Shown here: piece by piece, positions 1-8,572 of the stretch
Numbering within the stretch: position 1 is the first letter of the stretch
Layout: each line of letters begins with the position of its first letter
NCBI RefSeq assembly: GCF_003194385.1
Contig: NZ_LAPT01000028.1
Span: 1 to 52,417, forward strand
Source: Pokkaliibacter plantistimulans
GTDB taxonomy: Bacteria > Pseudomonadota > Gammaproteobacteria > Pseudomonadales > Balneatricaceae
Direction: 5' to 3'
DNA length: 52,417 bases
Translations under genes and position numbers: made by a program
Notes under the pieces: model-generated
The model's input: only the letters and a program-made list of their open reading frames with translations
The model's database searches: none
What the model was told of the DNA's origin: nothing

Positions 1-1
1 G

Positions 2-532
2 TTAAGGGCCGCCACATGGTCCGAGTTTGATTTGCCCAATGCCCTTTGGACGATACCCGCTGAAAGGATGAAACGAGGGAGGGAGCACGTAGTGCCTCTG
101 CCACGACAAGCCCTGGCATTGCTGGATGAACTTCGCCCGTTGACGGGTGCTTACCAACTGCTCTTTCCGGGCCGTGGCCGTGGCGACAAACCAAGATCAG
201 ATACCGTATTCCTCATGGCCCTGCGTCGCCTGGGTTATGAAGGCAGACAGACTGGCCACGGCTTCCGGCACATCGCCTCCACCACACTTAACGAACACGG
301 CTTTGATGAAAACCATATCGAGGCCCAGCTATCCCACGTCAAGGAAGGTAGCGCAGTTGATCGTGATGGCGGCTGCGCAGCCGGTATCGAGAACAGGGGC
401 AAGGCTCTCGGAACTGAGAGCGGGGTGGCCAGTCTATTCCTGGATGACCGTCCTCGACCCTCAAGGCCGAGGGCGGTCAAGATTTCCAAAACCCGCTACC
501 CGGTGAACCGTAAGGCTGCTCCGCTTAAGTGA
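2..532 (+). pseudogene. Tyrosine recombinase (P4-type integrase) C-terminal remnant, cut at both sides
   Basis: The frame is open from the left edge and reads LRAATWSEFDLPNALWTIPAERMK, the region that carries the first catalytic Arg of P4-type phage integrases, then VPL..QAL, then HGFRHIASTTLNEHGF (box II His-x-x-Arg) and IEAQLSHV. Family members continue from QLSH to the catalytic Tyr; here the match stops near position 350 and the remaining ~60 codons (Gly/Arg/Pro-rich) are not recognisable as integrase, so the Tyr is missing. The N-terminal half lies outside the window. This is a dead fragment of a mobile-element integrase, probably broken by a deletion or insertion near 350. I could not identify the sequence joined to it. 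No tRNA or att site is visible nearby. Confidence 0.7.
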
Positions 533-722
533 ACAGCATTACGCCACATGCGGGCTTTGTTGTTTATTACCGCCTGACTCGACTTTCACTGCCTGCAAAC
601 CACTTGTGTATGCCTGCTTGTGGACATCAGGATCACACGCTCCCCTGAGCCCAGCCGCATTTCATGCCTGCTCTCTGAAACTATTGTTTTATCCAAACAT
701 CCCAGAGTTTGATCCACATCCT

Positions 723-751
723 CACCTTTTCAGGCTATCAGGCGCTATAAT
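723..751 (+). promoter_or_regulatory. Putative sigma70 promoter with consensus -10
   Basis: A perfect TATAAT lies at 746-751, about 58 bases before the likely ATG at 810. No good -35 is present at the proper spacing, so the -10 is the only strong part. It would drive the two small genes that follow. Confidence 0.4.
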
Positions 752-809
752 CCGCGCGTCCCCACTGACATGCCAGTCACCATAAGTGTTGCGGCATGAT
801 GAAGGTGTT

Positions 810-1529
810 ATGAACACGCCCCCAGTTGCTGGTCGTATGACCTTAGCCGGTCTGCAACCGCTCCACTCCTCCAGCTTTTTGATCAATGCTCCGTCATTAC
901 TTCGTACTCGCACCCTCAGTGCCTTGCACCGTGAGATTGCATCATTGCGCCGCCGTGCGGCAGAAGCACGCCTGTGTGGCCAGCTGAATGAAGCGATCAG
1001 TTTATTGCGTCAGGCTCAGCCTTTAATTCGCCAGTCCGGCATGGCCTACGGACCTGCAGTTCATGCAGAGTTAGCGCTGACAATGCAGCAGGCCGGAGAT
1101 CTGGCCGGAGCGCGACTACAGCTGGAAGAAAATCTGGCTATTGCCGATGAGCTCTGCCGTGGCAAGCATCTCAGCAACAGTCAGGACGTTCAGGATTTCC
1201 TGCAGGAGCATTTTCTGACCTGCCTGTATGCCCACCTGAGCGGCGTGTGCAGGGAGCAAGGTGATATCACCAAGGGTGAAGAGGCAGAGCAGCTTCATCT
1301 TGTACATGAACAGCGATACAAGTCTGGTCTGCAACGCTGGCAGACACTTCGACAGCAAGCCATGCAGGCACCTTCTCCGAGCCAACTCACCTCTTCCGTT
1401 GATAGAGAAGAGCATGATCCACTTTGGCAGGAGGACGAGGATTTCTGGGAGCGCTGGCAGCGCCAGTTTCTGATCGTGCTTACCGCTGTCATGCTGGCAG
1501 TAGTGGCATTGCATTTTGGGCTTGCCTAA
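810..1529 (+). CDS. Unknown protein with helical repeats and a C-terminal membrane anchor
   Basis: About 239 residues. The start at ATG 810 is preferred to the upstream in-frame GTG at 786 because GAAGG sits just before it. The N-terminal two thirds are Leu/Ala/Gln-rich helices of TPR-like spacing (LRRRAAEARLCGQLNEAISLLRQAQ, then AGDLAGARLQLEENLAIADEL), suggesting a helical protein-binding scaffold. A charged linker (EEHDPLWQEDEDFWERWQRQ) is followed by one hydrophobic helix (FLIVLTAVMLAVVALHFGL) ending at the last residues, as in tail-anchored proteins. No catalytic motif is visible. It is followed after 6 bases by the next gene, so the two are probably co-transcribed. Function unknown. Confidence 0.6.
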   Translation: MNTPPVAGRMTLAGLQPLHSSSFLINAPSLLRTRTLSALHREIASLRRRAAEARLCGQLNEAISLLRQAQPLIRQSGMAYGPAVHAELALTMQQAGDLAGARLQLEENLAIADELCRGKHLSNSQDVQDFLQEHFLTCLYAHLSGVCREQGDITKGEEAEQLHLVHEQRYKSGLQRWQTLRQQAMQAPSPSQLTSSVDREEHDPLWQEDEDFWERWQRQFLIVLTAVMLAVVALHFGLA

Positions 1530-1535
1530 ACAGTG

Positions 1536-1982
1536 ATGAACACAAGCCTGCATCTCGGCAGCCAAGCGCCTTATATCACGCTCTATATCCCTCACTGCCC
1601 GATATTGCCGCCAGACGTTGATCCGCAACACCCAAACGTTCCAGCACTTATCAACGCCAACAGCAACCACTGGCGTAAGATCCTTACCATTTATGCCAAG
1701 CTCGCCAGCCCATCAGCTGACTGGCGAAGCTATCGCAATCAGCAACTGCTTCAGCACGAAGCGTTGCTGTGCCAGAGCACTTCGCTAGCTCAGCACGAGG
1801 GGTGGCATTGGGTGGCTGGCAGGGCTAATTGGGAGGGGCTGGGGATGACGCACTCACAGTGCCAGGAGATAGTGGCAGGTCAGGTCTGGCGCAAGGGTTC
1901 GATTCTGTTGACCCCCTACCCTGATTACCGGCAATTTCCTAATCGACTCATCGATCAGCTTCGCCCGTTGCTGCACACCTGA
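1536..1982 (+). CDS. Small conserved-looking hypothetical protein
   Basis: About 148 residues starting at ATG 1536 (a GTG at 1533 is the other choice). It has no signal peptide or membrane segment. Visible segments are YITLYIPHCPILPP, NHWRKILTIYAKL..... and a C-terminal YRQFPNRLIDQLRPLL. This resembles small DUF6942-like gammaproteobacterial proteins as I remember them, but I am not sure of that. It follows the previous gene by 6 bases without a clear ribosome binding site, so translational coupling is likely. It is convergent with motB. Function unknown. Confidence 0.55.
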   Translation: MNTSLHLGSQAPYITLYIPHCPILPPDVDPQHPNVPALINANSNHWRKILTIYAKLASPSADWRSYRNQQLLQHEALLCQSTSLAQHEGWHWVAGRANWEGLGMTHSQCQEIVAGQVWRKGSILLTPYPDYRQFPNRLIDQLRPLLHT

Positions 1983-1998
1983 AGTGCGCGTTAGCAAT

Positions 1999-2031
1999 AA
2001 AAAAACCTCCATCACCTTACAGCGATGGAGG
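1999..2031 (-). terminator. Intrinsic terminator of the motAB transcript
   Basis: An 8-bp stem (2006-2013 with 2024-2031, CCTCCATC/GATGGAGG) is followed on the minus strand by seven T (A run 1999-2005 on the plus strand). It lies about 185 bases beyond the motB stop, leaving a long 3' untranslated region. The plus-strand side has no T run, so it is directional. Confidence 0.75.
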
Positions 2032-2039
2032 GAGGATAT

Positions 2040-2200
2040 GACACACCGGCAAAGGGTGAGGGCTACGGCGTGCGGCTTTCCCTTAAGACCGGAAACGTTC
2101 CAGTCAACCTAGCCCGTATTTTCGCCAAATCACGCCCTGCTGAGTGTCGTTAAACGACCTGAATATTACTCGTGGCGCACTCATTGAATGCAGGAGCCAG
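2040..2200 (-). other. Structured 3' region between motB and its terminator, possible small RNA
   Basis: Between the motB stop and the terminator lie about 180 bases with two dyads: a paired element 2046-2049/2089-2092 stacked on 2052-2056/2080-2084 (CCGG and AAGGG/CCCTT), and a 13-base inverted repeat GTCGTTAAACGAC at 2146-2158. No open frame of note is present. It could be a 3'-UTR-derived sRNA sharing the mot terminator or merely a structured tail. I do not recognise a known RNA family. Confidence 0.3.
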
Positions 2201-2216
2201 TTTTATATGCCCACTA

Positions 2217-3284
2217 TCAGGGCGTAGCTGTGGGAGCAGCACTCCCTGCGCCTTCTGCTGGTGCATTAGGCGTAGCACCGGGCGAGGACGCCGCAGGAGA
2301 AGTGGCAGAGGTACCAGCAGGCGCCTTCGGTTCGGCCTGAATCGATTCGGGATTAATGGTGTCCTTATCACCCTTGTTGATATTGCCACCGTTTTCCTCG
2401 CCCTGACGGATAGCCTCTTCCGCCTTCTTGTTCAGAACGATGATATCAATCCGGCGGTTACGGGGATTGTAGGGATCCTGCGGGTCGTACAAGGCGGAGG
2501 CAGCATAGCCGACGATACGGGCGATCTGATCCTCCGGGTAGCCGCCCTCTACCAGAGCCCGGCGAGCAGCGTTGGCACGCTCTGTAGATAACTCCCAGTT
2601 ACTGAACTCAGCGGTATCGTAATAAGACTTGGCATCCGTATGGCCACTGATGCTGATCTTGTTGGGCAGGCGCTTAATGACATCTCCCAGATCCAGCAAC
2701 ATGTCCTCAAAATGCGGATCCAGCTTGTCGCTGCCCACATTGAACATGGGCTTTTCCTTGGAGTCCTGAATCTGGATGCGCAGCCCGTCCTGGGTGATTT
2801 CAAAGTGAATCTGATCCTGAAAGCGCTTCAGCTCAGGCGTGTTCTCCACCCTCGCCTGCAGCTCTCTGAGCATCTGCGCCAGATTATCCTGATCCTGCTG
2901 GTCCTGCGCACTACTGCTTTTCGCATTGGCAGCGTCACCGTTATTGATGCTATCAGCCGCAGGCGGTGGTTCAGCCTGCTTAGTCATCTGCTGTACACCT
3001 TCCTGTGTTACAGATTCAGGATTAAGCGTCTTTTGCGGAGCAGGAGTGGGTGCCCCCCCCAGATCGATAACATAGGGACTCGCATCAGAGAAGCCGATCG
3101 GATCCTGAAAATAGCTGGAAATAGCTTTCAGCTGCTCATCGGTAGCACCACCCAACAACCACAGCACCAGAAAGAAGGCCATCATGGCCGTCATAAAGTC
3201 GGCAAAGGCAATCTTCCAGGCACCACCGTGATGACCACCAGCGAATTTTTTGACGCGCTTGACGATGATAGGTTTGTTATCCAC
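2217..3284 (-). CDS. motB: Flagellar motor stator protein MotB
   Basis: 355 residues from a GTG start at 3284. The N-terminus has the MotB signature GGHHGGAWKIAFADFMTAMMAFFLVLWLL; the proton-carrying Asp is D29 in AFADF at the start of the single membrane helix. The periplasmic part has an OmpA-like peptidoglycan-binding domain (ISISGHTDA, then NWELSTERANAARR and NPRNRRIDIIVL). The C-terminal ~50 residues are a low-complexity Pro/Ala/Thr tail. The single helix plus HHGGAWK motif is the E. coli MotB type rather than sodium-type PomB. It lies 12 bases behind motA, so the two form an operon and assemble as the MotA5B2 stator. Confidence 0.95.
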   Translation of the reverse strand: MDNKPIIVKRVKKFAGGHHGGAWKIAFADFMTAMMAFFLVLWLLGGATDEQLKAISSYFQDPIGFSDASPYVIDLGGAPTPAPQKTLNPESVTQEGVQQMTKQAEPPPAADSINNGDAANAKSSSAQDQQDQDNLAQMLRELQARVENTPELKRFQDQIHFEITQDGLRIQIQDSKEKPMFNVGSDKLDPHFEDMLLDLGDVIKRLPNKISISGHTDAKSYYDTAEFSNWELSTERANAARRALVEGGYPEDQIARIVGYAASALYDPQDPYNPRNRRIDIIVLNKKAEEAIRQGEENGGNINKGDKDTINPESIQAEPKAPAGTSATSPAASSPGATPNAPAEGAGSAAPTATP

Positions 3285-3296
3285 GTCGCGCTCTCA

Positions 3297-4157
3297 TTAA
3301 CTCTTGCCGATATTACGGATGGACTCTTCCAGCTCCTTGAAGGAGGGACGATGGCCCGGCATCAGCACTTTGCGACCAAACTCCACCGACATGGCCGGTG
3401 GCAGCCCGGATACCGAACCGATGAGGCAGGCTTTGACTGACTCATACAGATTGAGCTCTTCCTTGGCATCATGCTCCAGTACGTTTGCCAGCGGACCAAA
3501 GAAGCCATAGGCCGCCAGAATACCGAGGAAGGTCCCCACCAACGCCGCGGCGACGTGATGGCCCAGCGCCTCTTTGTCACCATCACCCAGCATCCCCATG
3601 GTCACCACGATCCCCAATACTGCCGCCACGATACCGAACCCCGGCAACCCTTCTGCAACCTTGTTAACGGCATGAGCAGGATGCTCCAGCTCTTCTTTCA
3701 GACTGTTCAGCTCCATGTCAAACAACCCTTCCAGTTCATGGGGAGCCATGCTGCCCAGCGACATGATGCGTAAATAGTCACAGATATAGGTCATCAGCCG
3801 CTCATCTTTGAGGAGCGCAGGATACTTGCTGAACACCGGGCTGGTGGAAGGATCATCAATATCACCTTCTATCGACAGCAAACCGTCACGCCGGATCTTG
3901 TTGAGAATCTCGTACATCATGCACAGCACGGAGGTGTAGTACTCATAAGTAAACCGCTCCTTGAACATGGTGGGCGATTTTTTGAGCACGATGGTGAAGA
4001 TTCGAATCGGGTTCGCCTGCAGGAAAGCCCCCAGACAGGCACCACCGATAATCAGCACCTCCAGGGGCTGGAACAGCGCCATGATCTGACCGCCCGCCAT
4101 GACGAAACCGCCAATGACGCAGGCAAAAATGACAATCATTCCAACGATTTTGAACAT
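3297..4157 (-). CDS. motA: Flagellar motor stator protein MotA
   Basis: 286 residues, the usual E. coli-type MotA length (about 295). The first helix begins MFKIVGMIVIFACVIGGFVMAGG, the second IIGGACLGAFLQANP; the cytoplasmic loop (about 65-160) is charged; helices three and four lie at VNKVAEGLPGFGIVAAVLGIVVTMGML and HHVAAALVGTFLGILAAYGFFGPLA. The loop and the conserved Pro-Gly of helix three are intact, so it should be active as the ion-channel half of the stator. It is the first gene of motAB. I see no convincing sigma28 promoter in the 100 bases before it. Confidence 0.95.
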   Translation of the reverse strand: MFKIVGMIVIFACVIGGFVMAGGQIMALFQPLEVLIIGGACLGAFLQANPIRIFTIVLKKSPTMFKERFTYEYYTSVLCMMYEILNKIRRDGLLSIEGDIDDPSTSPVFSKYPALLKDERLMTYICDYLRIMSLGSMAPHELEGLFDMELNSLKEELEHPAHAVNKVAEGLPGFGIVAAVLGIVVTMGMLGDGDKEALGHHVAAALVGTFLGILAAYGFFGPLANVLEHDAKEELNLYESVKACLIGSVSGLPPAMSVEFGRKVLMPGHRPSFKELEESIRNIGKS

Positions 4158-4520
4158 GGTGGGGTTATCGCACGATGAGAATTAGAAACGGGTTTCAGCA
4201 CAGTAAGCCAAGCGCCACTTTAGCTGACACGAATAGAAACTGTAAAAGAGAAAAGTATTACAACACAGGCAACAAAGATTGAGGAAATGGGGGAATTCTT
4301 CAACTGGCGGCTACGGTGAATAAAGCGGCGCCATTAAAGTGCTGGTTAAGTTGCTGACGCATCTGCGGGCGATTAAAGCAGTGCAGCAAAAAAGAAAATG
4401 CCCGATATGGTCACATTGCGAGGAAGATCCATATCGGGCAAAAAAGTGTAGCAAACACAGGGAACAACTGACCGCCGTCAGTCGTCCCGATACATCAACC
4501 CAGACAACGTCTGGCTGACA
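4158..4520. other. Gene-free stretch between motA and soxG
   Basis: About 360 bases. It holds the motA leader on the right-hand side of motA and the soxG terminator (listed separately). An imperfect dyad TTGAGGAA...TTCTTCAA lies around 4278-4302. No further gene is visible. Confidence 0.5.
4391..4439 (-). terminator. Intrinsic terminator of the sarcosine oxidase operon
   Basis: An 11-bp perfect stem (GCCCGATATGG at 4400-4410, CCATATCGGGC at 4429-4439) is followed on the minus strand by a T-rich tract (complement of 4391-4399). It lies about 80 bases past the soxG stop. Confidence 0.75.
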
Positions 4521-5201
4521 CTACGCCTTGATTACCAAGCCGTATTCTGCGCTGGCGTCCTGCAGCCACAGCCACATGTAGTCACTGAAGCTGCGACGCA
4601 CCACCATCTCGTAGCTGTCTTCCCCGGTGCGTTGCAGTAGTACCTGCGTTTTAGCGAAGACGGTGCTGACACATTTTCCCACTGGAAACGAACCAGGATG
4701 CACGTCATAAGGGGTGGATTTCTGCAGCACCTTACGTGCATCAGGACCAGACAGCTCAAGAACCGTTTGACCACCACTGACATTGACCAGAGAGATGTGT
4801 CCATCAATGGCCTCGCGCAGAGCCAGCTCGATACCGTACTCACTGCCCCCTTCGACTAGAATCAGCCACTCATCAGGGCCCATCCACTGGATGCTGGTTG
4901 TGCCTTTGGCGCTGCAGCTGAGAGGCGCCAACGGCAACTCTACCCCCAGTACCTTTTTGATGCCTTTCAGCAAGGACGCATTGGCGCTGTTACCACGCAG
5001 TACCAGATGACCCAGCAATTTCTTCTCACGCAGCGCCACACCACCACGCTGGTGAACATTCAGTGCCAGATGATCCAGACCGACGTGATGCAATGGCGAC
5101 TCGGCCTGTACTCCGGCACCAGCACGCTGCTGGAGAACCGCCACCTTGCTGACGGCGGCCGAGCTTTCTTCAACTACTTGGGCTTTAGCCACTTCAGACA
5201 T
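4521..5201 (-). CDS. soxG: Sarcosine oxidase gamma subunit
   Basis: 226 residues, typical for the gamma chain of heterotetrameric sarcosine oxidase. It has the GcvT-like fold of this family, seen in WMGPDEWLIL, VNVSGGQTVLELSGPDARKVLQKSTPYDVHP and the C-terminal SFSDYMWLWLQDASAEYGL. It helps hold THF-side structure of the complex; it has no catalytic cofactor motif of its own. Its start overlaps the soxA end by 8 bases, so it is translationally coupled. It is the last gene of the operon and is followed by a clear terminator. Confidence 0.93.
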   Translation of the reverse strand: MSEVAKAQVVEESSAAVSKVAVLQQRAGAGVQAESPLHHVGLDHLALNVHQRGGVALREKKLLGHLVLRGNSANASLLKGIKKVLGVELPLAPLSCSAKGTTSIQWMGPDEWLILVEGGSEYGIELALREAIDGHISLVNVSGGQTVLELSGPDARKVLQKSTPYDVHPGSFPVGKCVSTVFAKTQVLLQRTGEDSYEMVVRRSFSDYMWLWLQDASAEYGLVIKA

Positions 5202-8200
5202 TTTGACGTTCTCCTTTCGGATCCAGGAATACGGAAGAGCAGATTTCAGCTTCGATCACACGACCATCACGCAGAGGTGCATACACTTTGTCTCCCATGC
5301 GTGACAGACCACCTTTGATCAGTGCCATGGCAACACCGTGGCCCAGGTTGGGGCTGTAGTAGCTGGAAGTGACATGGCCCAACATGGGCACCGGCACCGG
5401 ATGTTTGGGATTATCGACCAGTTGAGCGCCTTCCGGCAGCACGACCGAGCTATCGCTGCACTTCAGACCCACCAGCTGCTTACGGTTATCACGCACGCAG
5501 TCTTCACGCTGCATGCCACGCTGACCCAGGAAGCTGAAAGGTTTGTTCTTGCCCACTGCCCAGCCCATGTTCAAGTCGAACGGAGTGACCGAGCCATCAG
5601 TGTCCTGGCCAACGATGATGAAGCCTTTCTCGGCACGCAGTACGTGCATGGTCTCAGTACCATAAGGAGTCAGGTTGTACTTGGCACCGTGCTCAAACAG
5701 CTTCTCCCAGACGTGCAGGCCATAGTTAGCCTGAACGTTGATCTCGTAGGACAGCTCACCGGTGAAACTGATACGGAATACCCGTGCCGGTACACCAGCG
5801 ACGGTTCCTGCACGCCAGTCCATGAACTTGAAGGTGTCTTTGTCCAGATCGATATCACTGGTCAGTTCCGCCAGCAGCTTACGACTGTTGGGACCGGAAA
5901 TGGTCAGTGTCGACCAGTGATCAGTCACGGAAGTGAAGTACACCTCCAGCTCTGGCCATTCAGTCTGGTGCCACAGCTCCAACCACTCCATGACACCTGC
6001 TGCACCACCCGTGGTAGTGGTCATCAGGAAGTGATTGTCACCCAGGCAGGAGGTCACACCGTCATCGAAGACCATGCCGTCTTCGTGGCACATCAGACCA
6101 TAGCGGCACTTGCCCACATCCAATTTGGCCCAGGCGTTGGTATAGATGCGGTTGAGGAACTCACGTGCACCCGGCCCCTGAATGTCGATCTTGCCGAGAG
6201 TTGAAGCATCCAGAATACCCACACTGTCACGGACCGCCTTACTCTCACGGTTCACCGCATCGTGCATCGACTCGCCTGCTTTGGGGTAGTACCAAGGGCG
6301 TTTCCACTGACCCACATCTTCAAACTCTGCGCCCTGCTCTACATGCCATTTGTGCATGGCAGTGAAGCGTTTGACGTCAAACAGGTGACCTGCATCACGC
6401 CCAGCCACTGCACCAAACGTCACGGGCGTGTAGTTGGGACGGAAGATCGTGGTGCCGGTTTCGGCAATCGTCTTGCCCATCGTCATGGCGGCAATCGCCA
6501 TACCGTTGATGTTACCGAGCTTACCCTGATCAGTACCGAAGCCCATGGCAGTGTAGCGCTTGACGTGCTCGATCGACTCGAAACCTTCACGAGTAGCCAG
6601 TGCAATTCCGCCCGCGGTGACGTCGTTCTGCAAATCGACAAACTGCTTGGGCGCACGGGATACAGGCTTCACATGAGGTACATAGAACAGCGCCATGGCA
6701 GGGCTTTTCACCGGTTCAAAGGTGGATGGTAGCTCTACTTCAGGCTGGTTCAGCTTGAGTGCCGCCACGGCCTGCTGAGCAGCGTTGACACCATCTTCAA
6801 GCACCTTGCCCAGACCATAAACACCGTGAACTGCACCGGCACACAGACGCTGCTCCTTGGCGGCCCCCGGGACAAAACCGATGATCTCGTCATTCCAGAC
6901 CGGACGACTGCCGGTATGGCAGGACAGATGCACCACCGGACTCCAGCCGCCTGAGCTGGCGATAGTATCGCAGGTAAGCACTTCCTTACCGCTGGTCACC
7001 TTGCTACCTGTTGCATCGATACTGCAGCAGACGGCACCGTGCACACGCTTGCCACCTTCCACATCGATAACCGCAGAACCAGGAATCAGACGAATCCCCA
7101 GCTTGCGTGCTTCTTCTATCAGAGCGCCTGTTGGATTGGCTCGGGTATCGACAATAGCAACCACGTCACGACCCGCCAGTTTCCAGTCCAGCGCGGTCTG
7201 ATAGGCATCATCGTTGGTGGTCATCAATACCAGCTTGTTACCGGGCACCACGCCATAACGGCGAATGTAGGTGGAGACGGCACTGGCCAGCATGTTGCCG
7301 GGAACATCATTGTTGGCATACACCAGAGGACGCTCATGAGCGCCCGTGGCCAGAATGACCCACTCGGCACGCACCTTGTGCATACGCTGGCGAGACATAT
7401 TCAGGGGCGCGCGGTCGGTCAGGTGATCGGTACGGCGCTCATGAATGGTCAGGAAGTTGTGATCGTGATAGCCATTGACGGTGGCACGGCTAAGCAGCAG
7501 TACATCTTCATAACGCTGCAGTTCAGTAACGATACCTTTGACCCACTCCGCAGCAGGCAGGCCGCCAATGGTATCAGCAGAATGCAGCAGACTGCCGCCG
7601 AACTCCTGCTGCTCATCCGCAATGATCACTCGTGCACCGGCACGCGCAGCGGTCAGGGCAGCCATCAGACCTGCCGGGCCAGCGCCCACGACCAGCACGT
7701 CGCAGTGGTGATTCATCTTGTCGTAGGTGTCAGGATCCCACTCTGCAGGAGCACGACCCAGACCCGCCGCCTTACGGATGTACTTTTCGTAAGTCATCCA
7801 CATGGACTCAGGATACATGAAGGTCTTGTAGTAGAAGCCCGGGGGCATCATCTTGCCGCCGGCCTTACCGATATAGCTCATCAGATCCGTATCGGCGTTG
7901 GGCCAGCCGTTAACGCTGTTGCTCACCAGTCCATCAAACAGTTCCTGCTGGGTCGCACGCACGTTGGGGATCTGCGTCGCTTCGGTAGCGCCCAGCTGCA
8001 TGATGGCATTGGGCTCTTCAGCACCGGCCGCGAAGATGCCGCGTGGACGACTGTATTTGAAGCTGCGGCCAATGATATCGACACCGTTGGCCAGTAATGC
8101 TGACGCCAGGGTGTCGCCTTCAAAACCTTCGTAGGTCTTGCCGTTGTAACTGAACTTCAGTGGTTTGTTGCGATTGATGCGACCGCCACGGGTCAGACGG

Positions 8201-8253
8201 TTGCTTTGCGCCACTTTTCTGGACGCAGATTTTTTGCTGGATACAGTGCTCAT
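5194..8253 (-). CDS. soxA: Sarcosine oxidase alpha subunit
   Basis: 1019 residues, as in other heterotetrameric enzymes. Order of parts: an N-terminal 2Fe-2S-fold-like region (KFSYNGKTYEGFEGDTLASALLANG), an NAD-binding Rossmann motif at about 186-215 (VLVVGAGPAGLMAALTAARAGA), a second nucleotide-binding stretch (EWVILATGAHERP), and a C-terminal aminomethyltransferase (GcvT-like) half that binds THF (DASTLGKIDIQGPGAREFLNRIY, and SFTGELSYEINV). Together with SoxBDG it converts sarcosine, O2 and THF to glycine, methylene-THF and H2O2. Its ATG overlaps the soxD stop by four bases (ATGA). A 352-codon open frame on the opposite strand is a shadow. Confidence 0.96.
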   Translation of the reverse strand: MSTVSSKKSASRKVAQSNRLTRGGRINRNKPLKFSYNGKTYEGFEGDTLASALLANGVDIIGRSFKYSRPRGIFAAGAEEPNAIMQLGATEATQIPNVRATQQELFDGLVSNSVNGWPNADTDLMSYIGKAGGKMMPPGFYYKTFMYPESMWMTYEKYIRKAAGLGRAPAEWDPDTYDKMNHHCDVLVVGAGPAGLMAALTAARAGARVIIADEQQEFGGSLLHSADTIGGLPAAEWVKGIVTELQRYEDVLLLSRATVNGYHDHNFLTIHERRTDHLTDRAPLNMSRQRMHKVRAEWVILATGAHERPLVYANNDVPGNMLASAVSTYIRRYGVVPGNKLVLMTTNDDAYQTALDWKLAGRDVVAIVDTRANPTGALIEEARKLGIRLIPGSAVIDVEGGKRVHGAVCCSIDATGSKVTSGKEVLTCDTIASSGGWSPVVHLSCHTGSRPVWNDEIIGFVPGAAKEQRLCAGAVHGVYGLGKVLEDGVNAAQQAVAALKLNQPEVELPSTFEPVKSPAMALFYVPHVKPVSRAPKQFVDLQNDVTAGGIALATREGFESIEHVKRYTAMGFGTDQGKLGNINGMAIAAMTMGKTIAETGTTIFRPNYTPVTFGAVAGRDAGHLFDVKRFTAMHKWHVEQGAEFEDVGQWKRPWYYPKAGESMHDAVNRESKAVRDSVGILDASTLGKIDIQGPGAREFLNRIYTNAWAKLDVGKCRYGLMCHEDGMVFDDGVTSCLGDNHFLMTTTTGGAAGVMEWLELWHQTEWPELEVYFTSVTDHWSTLTISGPNSRKLLAELTSDIDLDKDTFKFMDWRAGTVAGVPARVFRISFTGELSYEINVQANYGLHVWEKLFEHGAKYNLTPYGTETMHVLRAEKGFIIVGQDTDGSVTPFDLNMGWAVGKNKPFSFLGQRGMQREDCVRDNRKQLVGLKCSDSSVVLPEGAQLVDNPKHPVPVPMLGHVTSSYYSPNLGHGVAMALIKGGLSRMGDKVYAPLRDGRVIEAEICSSVFLDPKGERQNV

Positions 8254-8555
8254 GACTGACCTCCTGCCAGACTTTCCGCAGTGACGCTGGGCTGTTCACC
8301 CATCTTGTAGGTCTCGTAGATACGGTAGGTGACGGTATCACGGGTCATGTTGAAGAACTTGCGACAGCCTGCCACGTGGTACCACATTTCATGGTGAACA
8401 CCGCGTGGGTTCTTGCGGAAGAACATGTAATCACCCCACTGCTGGTCAGTGCAGCCCATGGGGTCGAGGGGACGGCTGATATGGGCCTCACCCTTGGCTT
8501 TGAATTCGTCCTGATCCCGGTTTTCACCACAGTAAGGACAATAGATATGCAGCAT
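8250..8555 (-). CDS. soxD: Sarcosine oxidase delta subunit
   Basis: 101 residues, normal for the delta chain. The zinc-binding N-terminus is present (LHIYCPYCGENRDQDEF, Cys6 and Cys9), with further Cys/His later (VHHEMWYHVAGCRKFFNMTRDT). The family role is a small zinc subunit that packs on SoxA/SoxB. A good ribosome site (CAGGAGAG) lies before the ATG. It sits between soxB (17 bases away) and soxA (4-base overlap), the standard BDAG order. Confidence 0.95.
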   Translation of the reverse strand: MLHIYCPYCGENRDQDEFKAKGEAHISRPLDPMGCTDQQWGDYMFFRKNPRGVHHEMWYHVAGCRKFFNMTRDTVTYRIYETYKMGEQPSVTAESLAGGQS

Positions 8556-8572
8556 GATTTCTCTCCTGTGGA

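Noticed and set aside
4158-4260. Sigma28 promoter for motA
   Set aside because: A TAAAG is present but no GCCGATAA-like -10 at the right distance.
7039-8097. 352-codon plus-strand frame inside soxA
   Set aside because: Antisense to a certain gene; long shadow frames are common in G+C-rich coding DNA.
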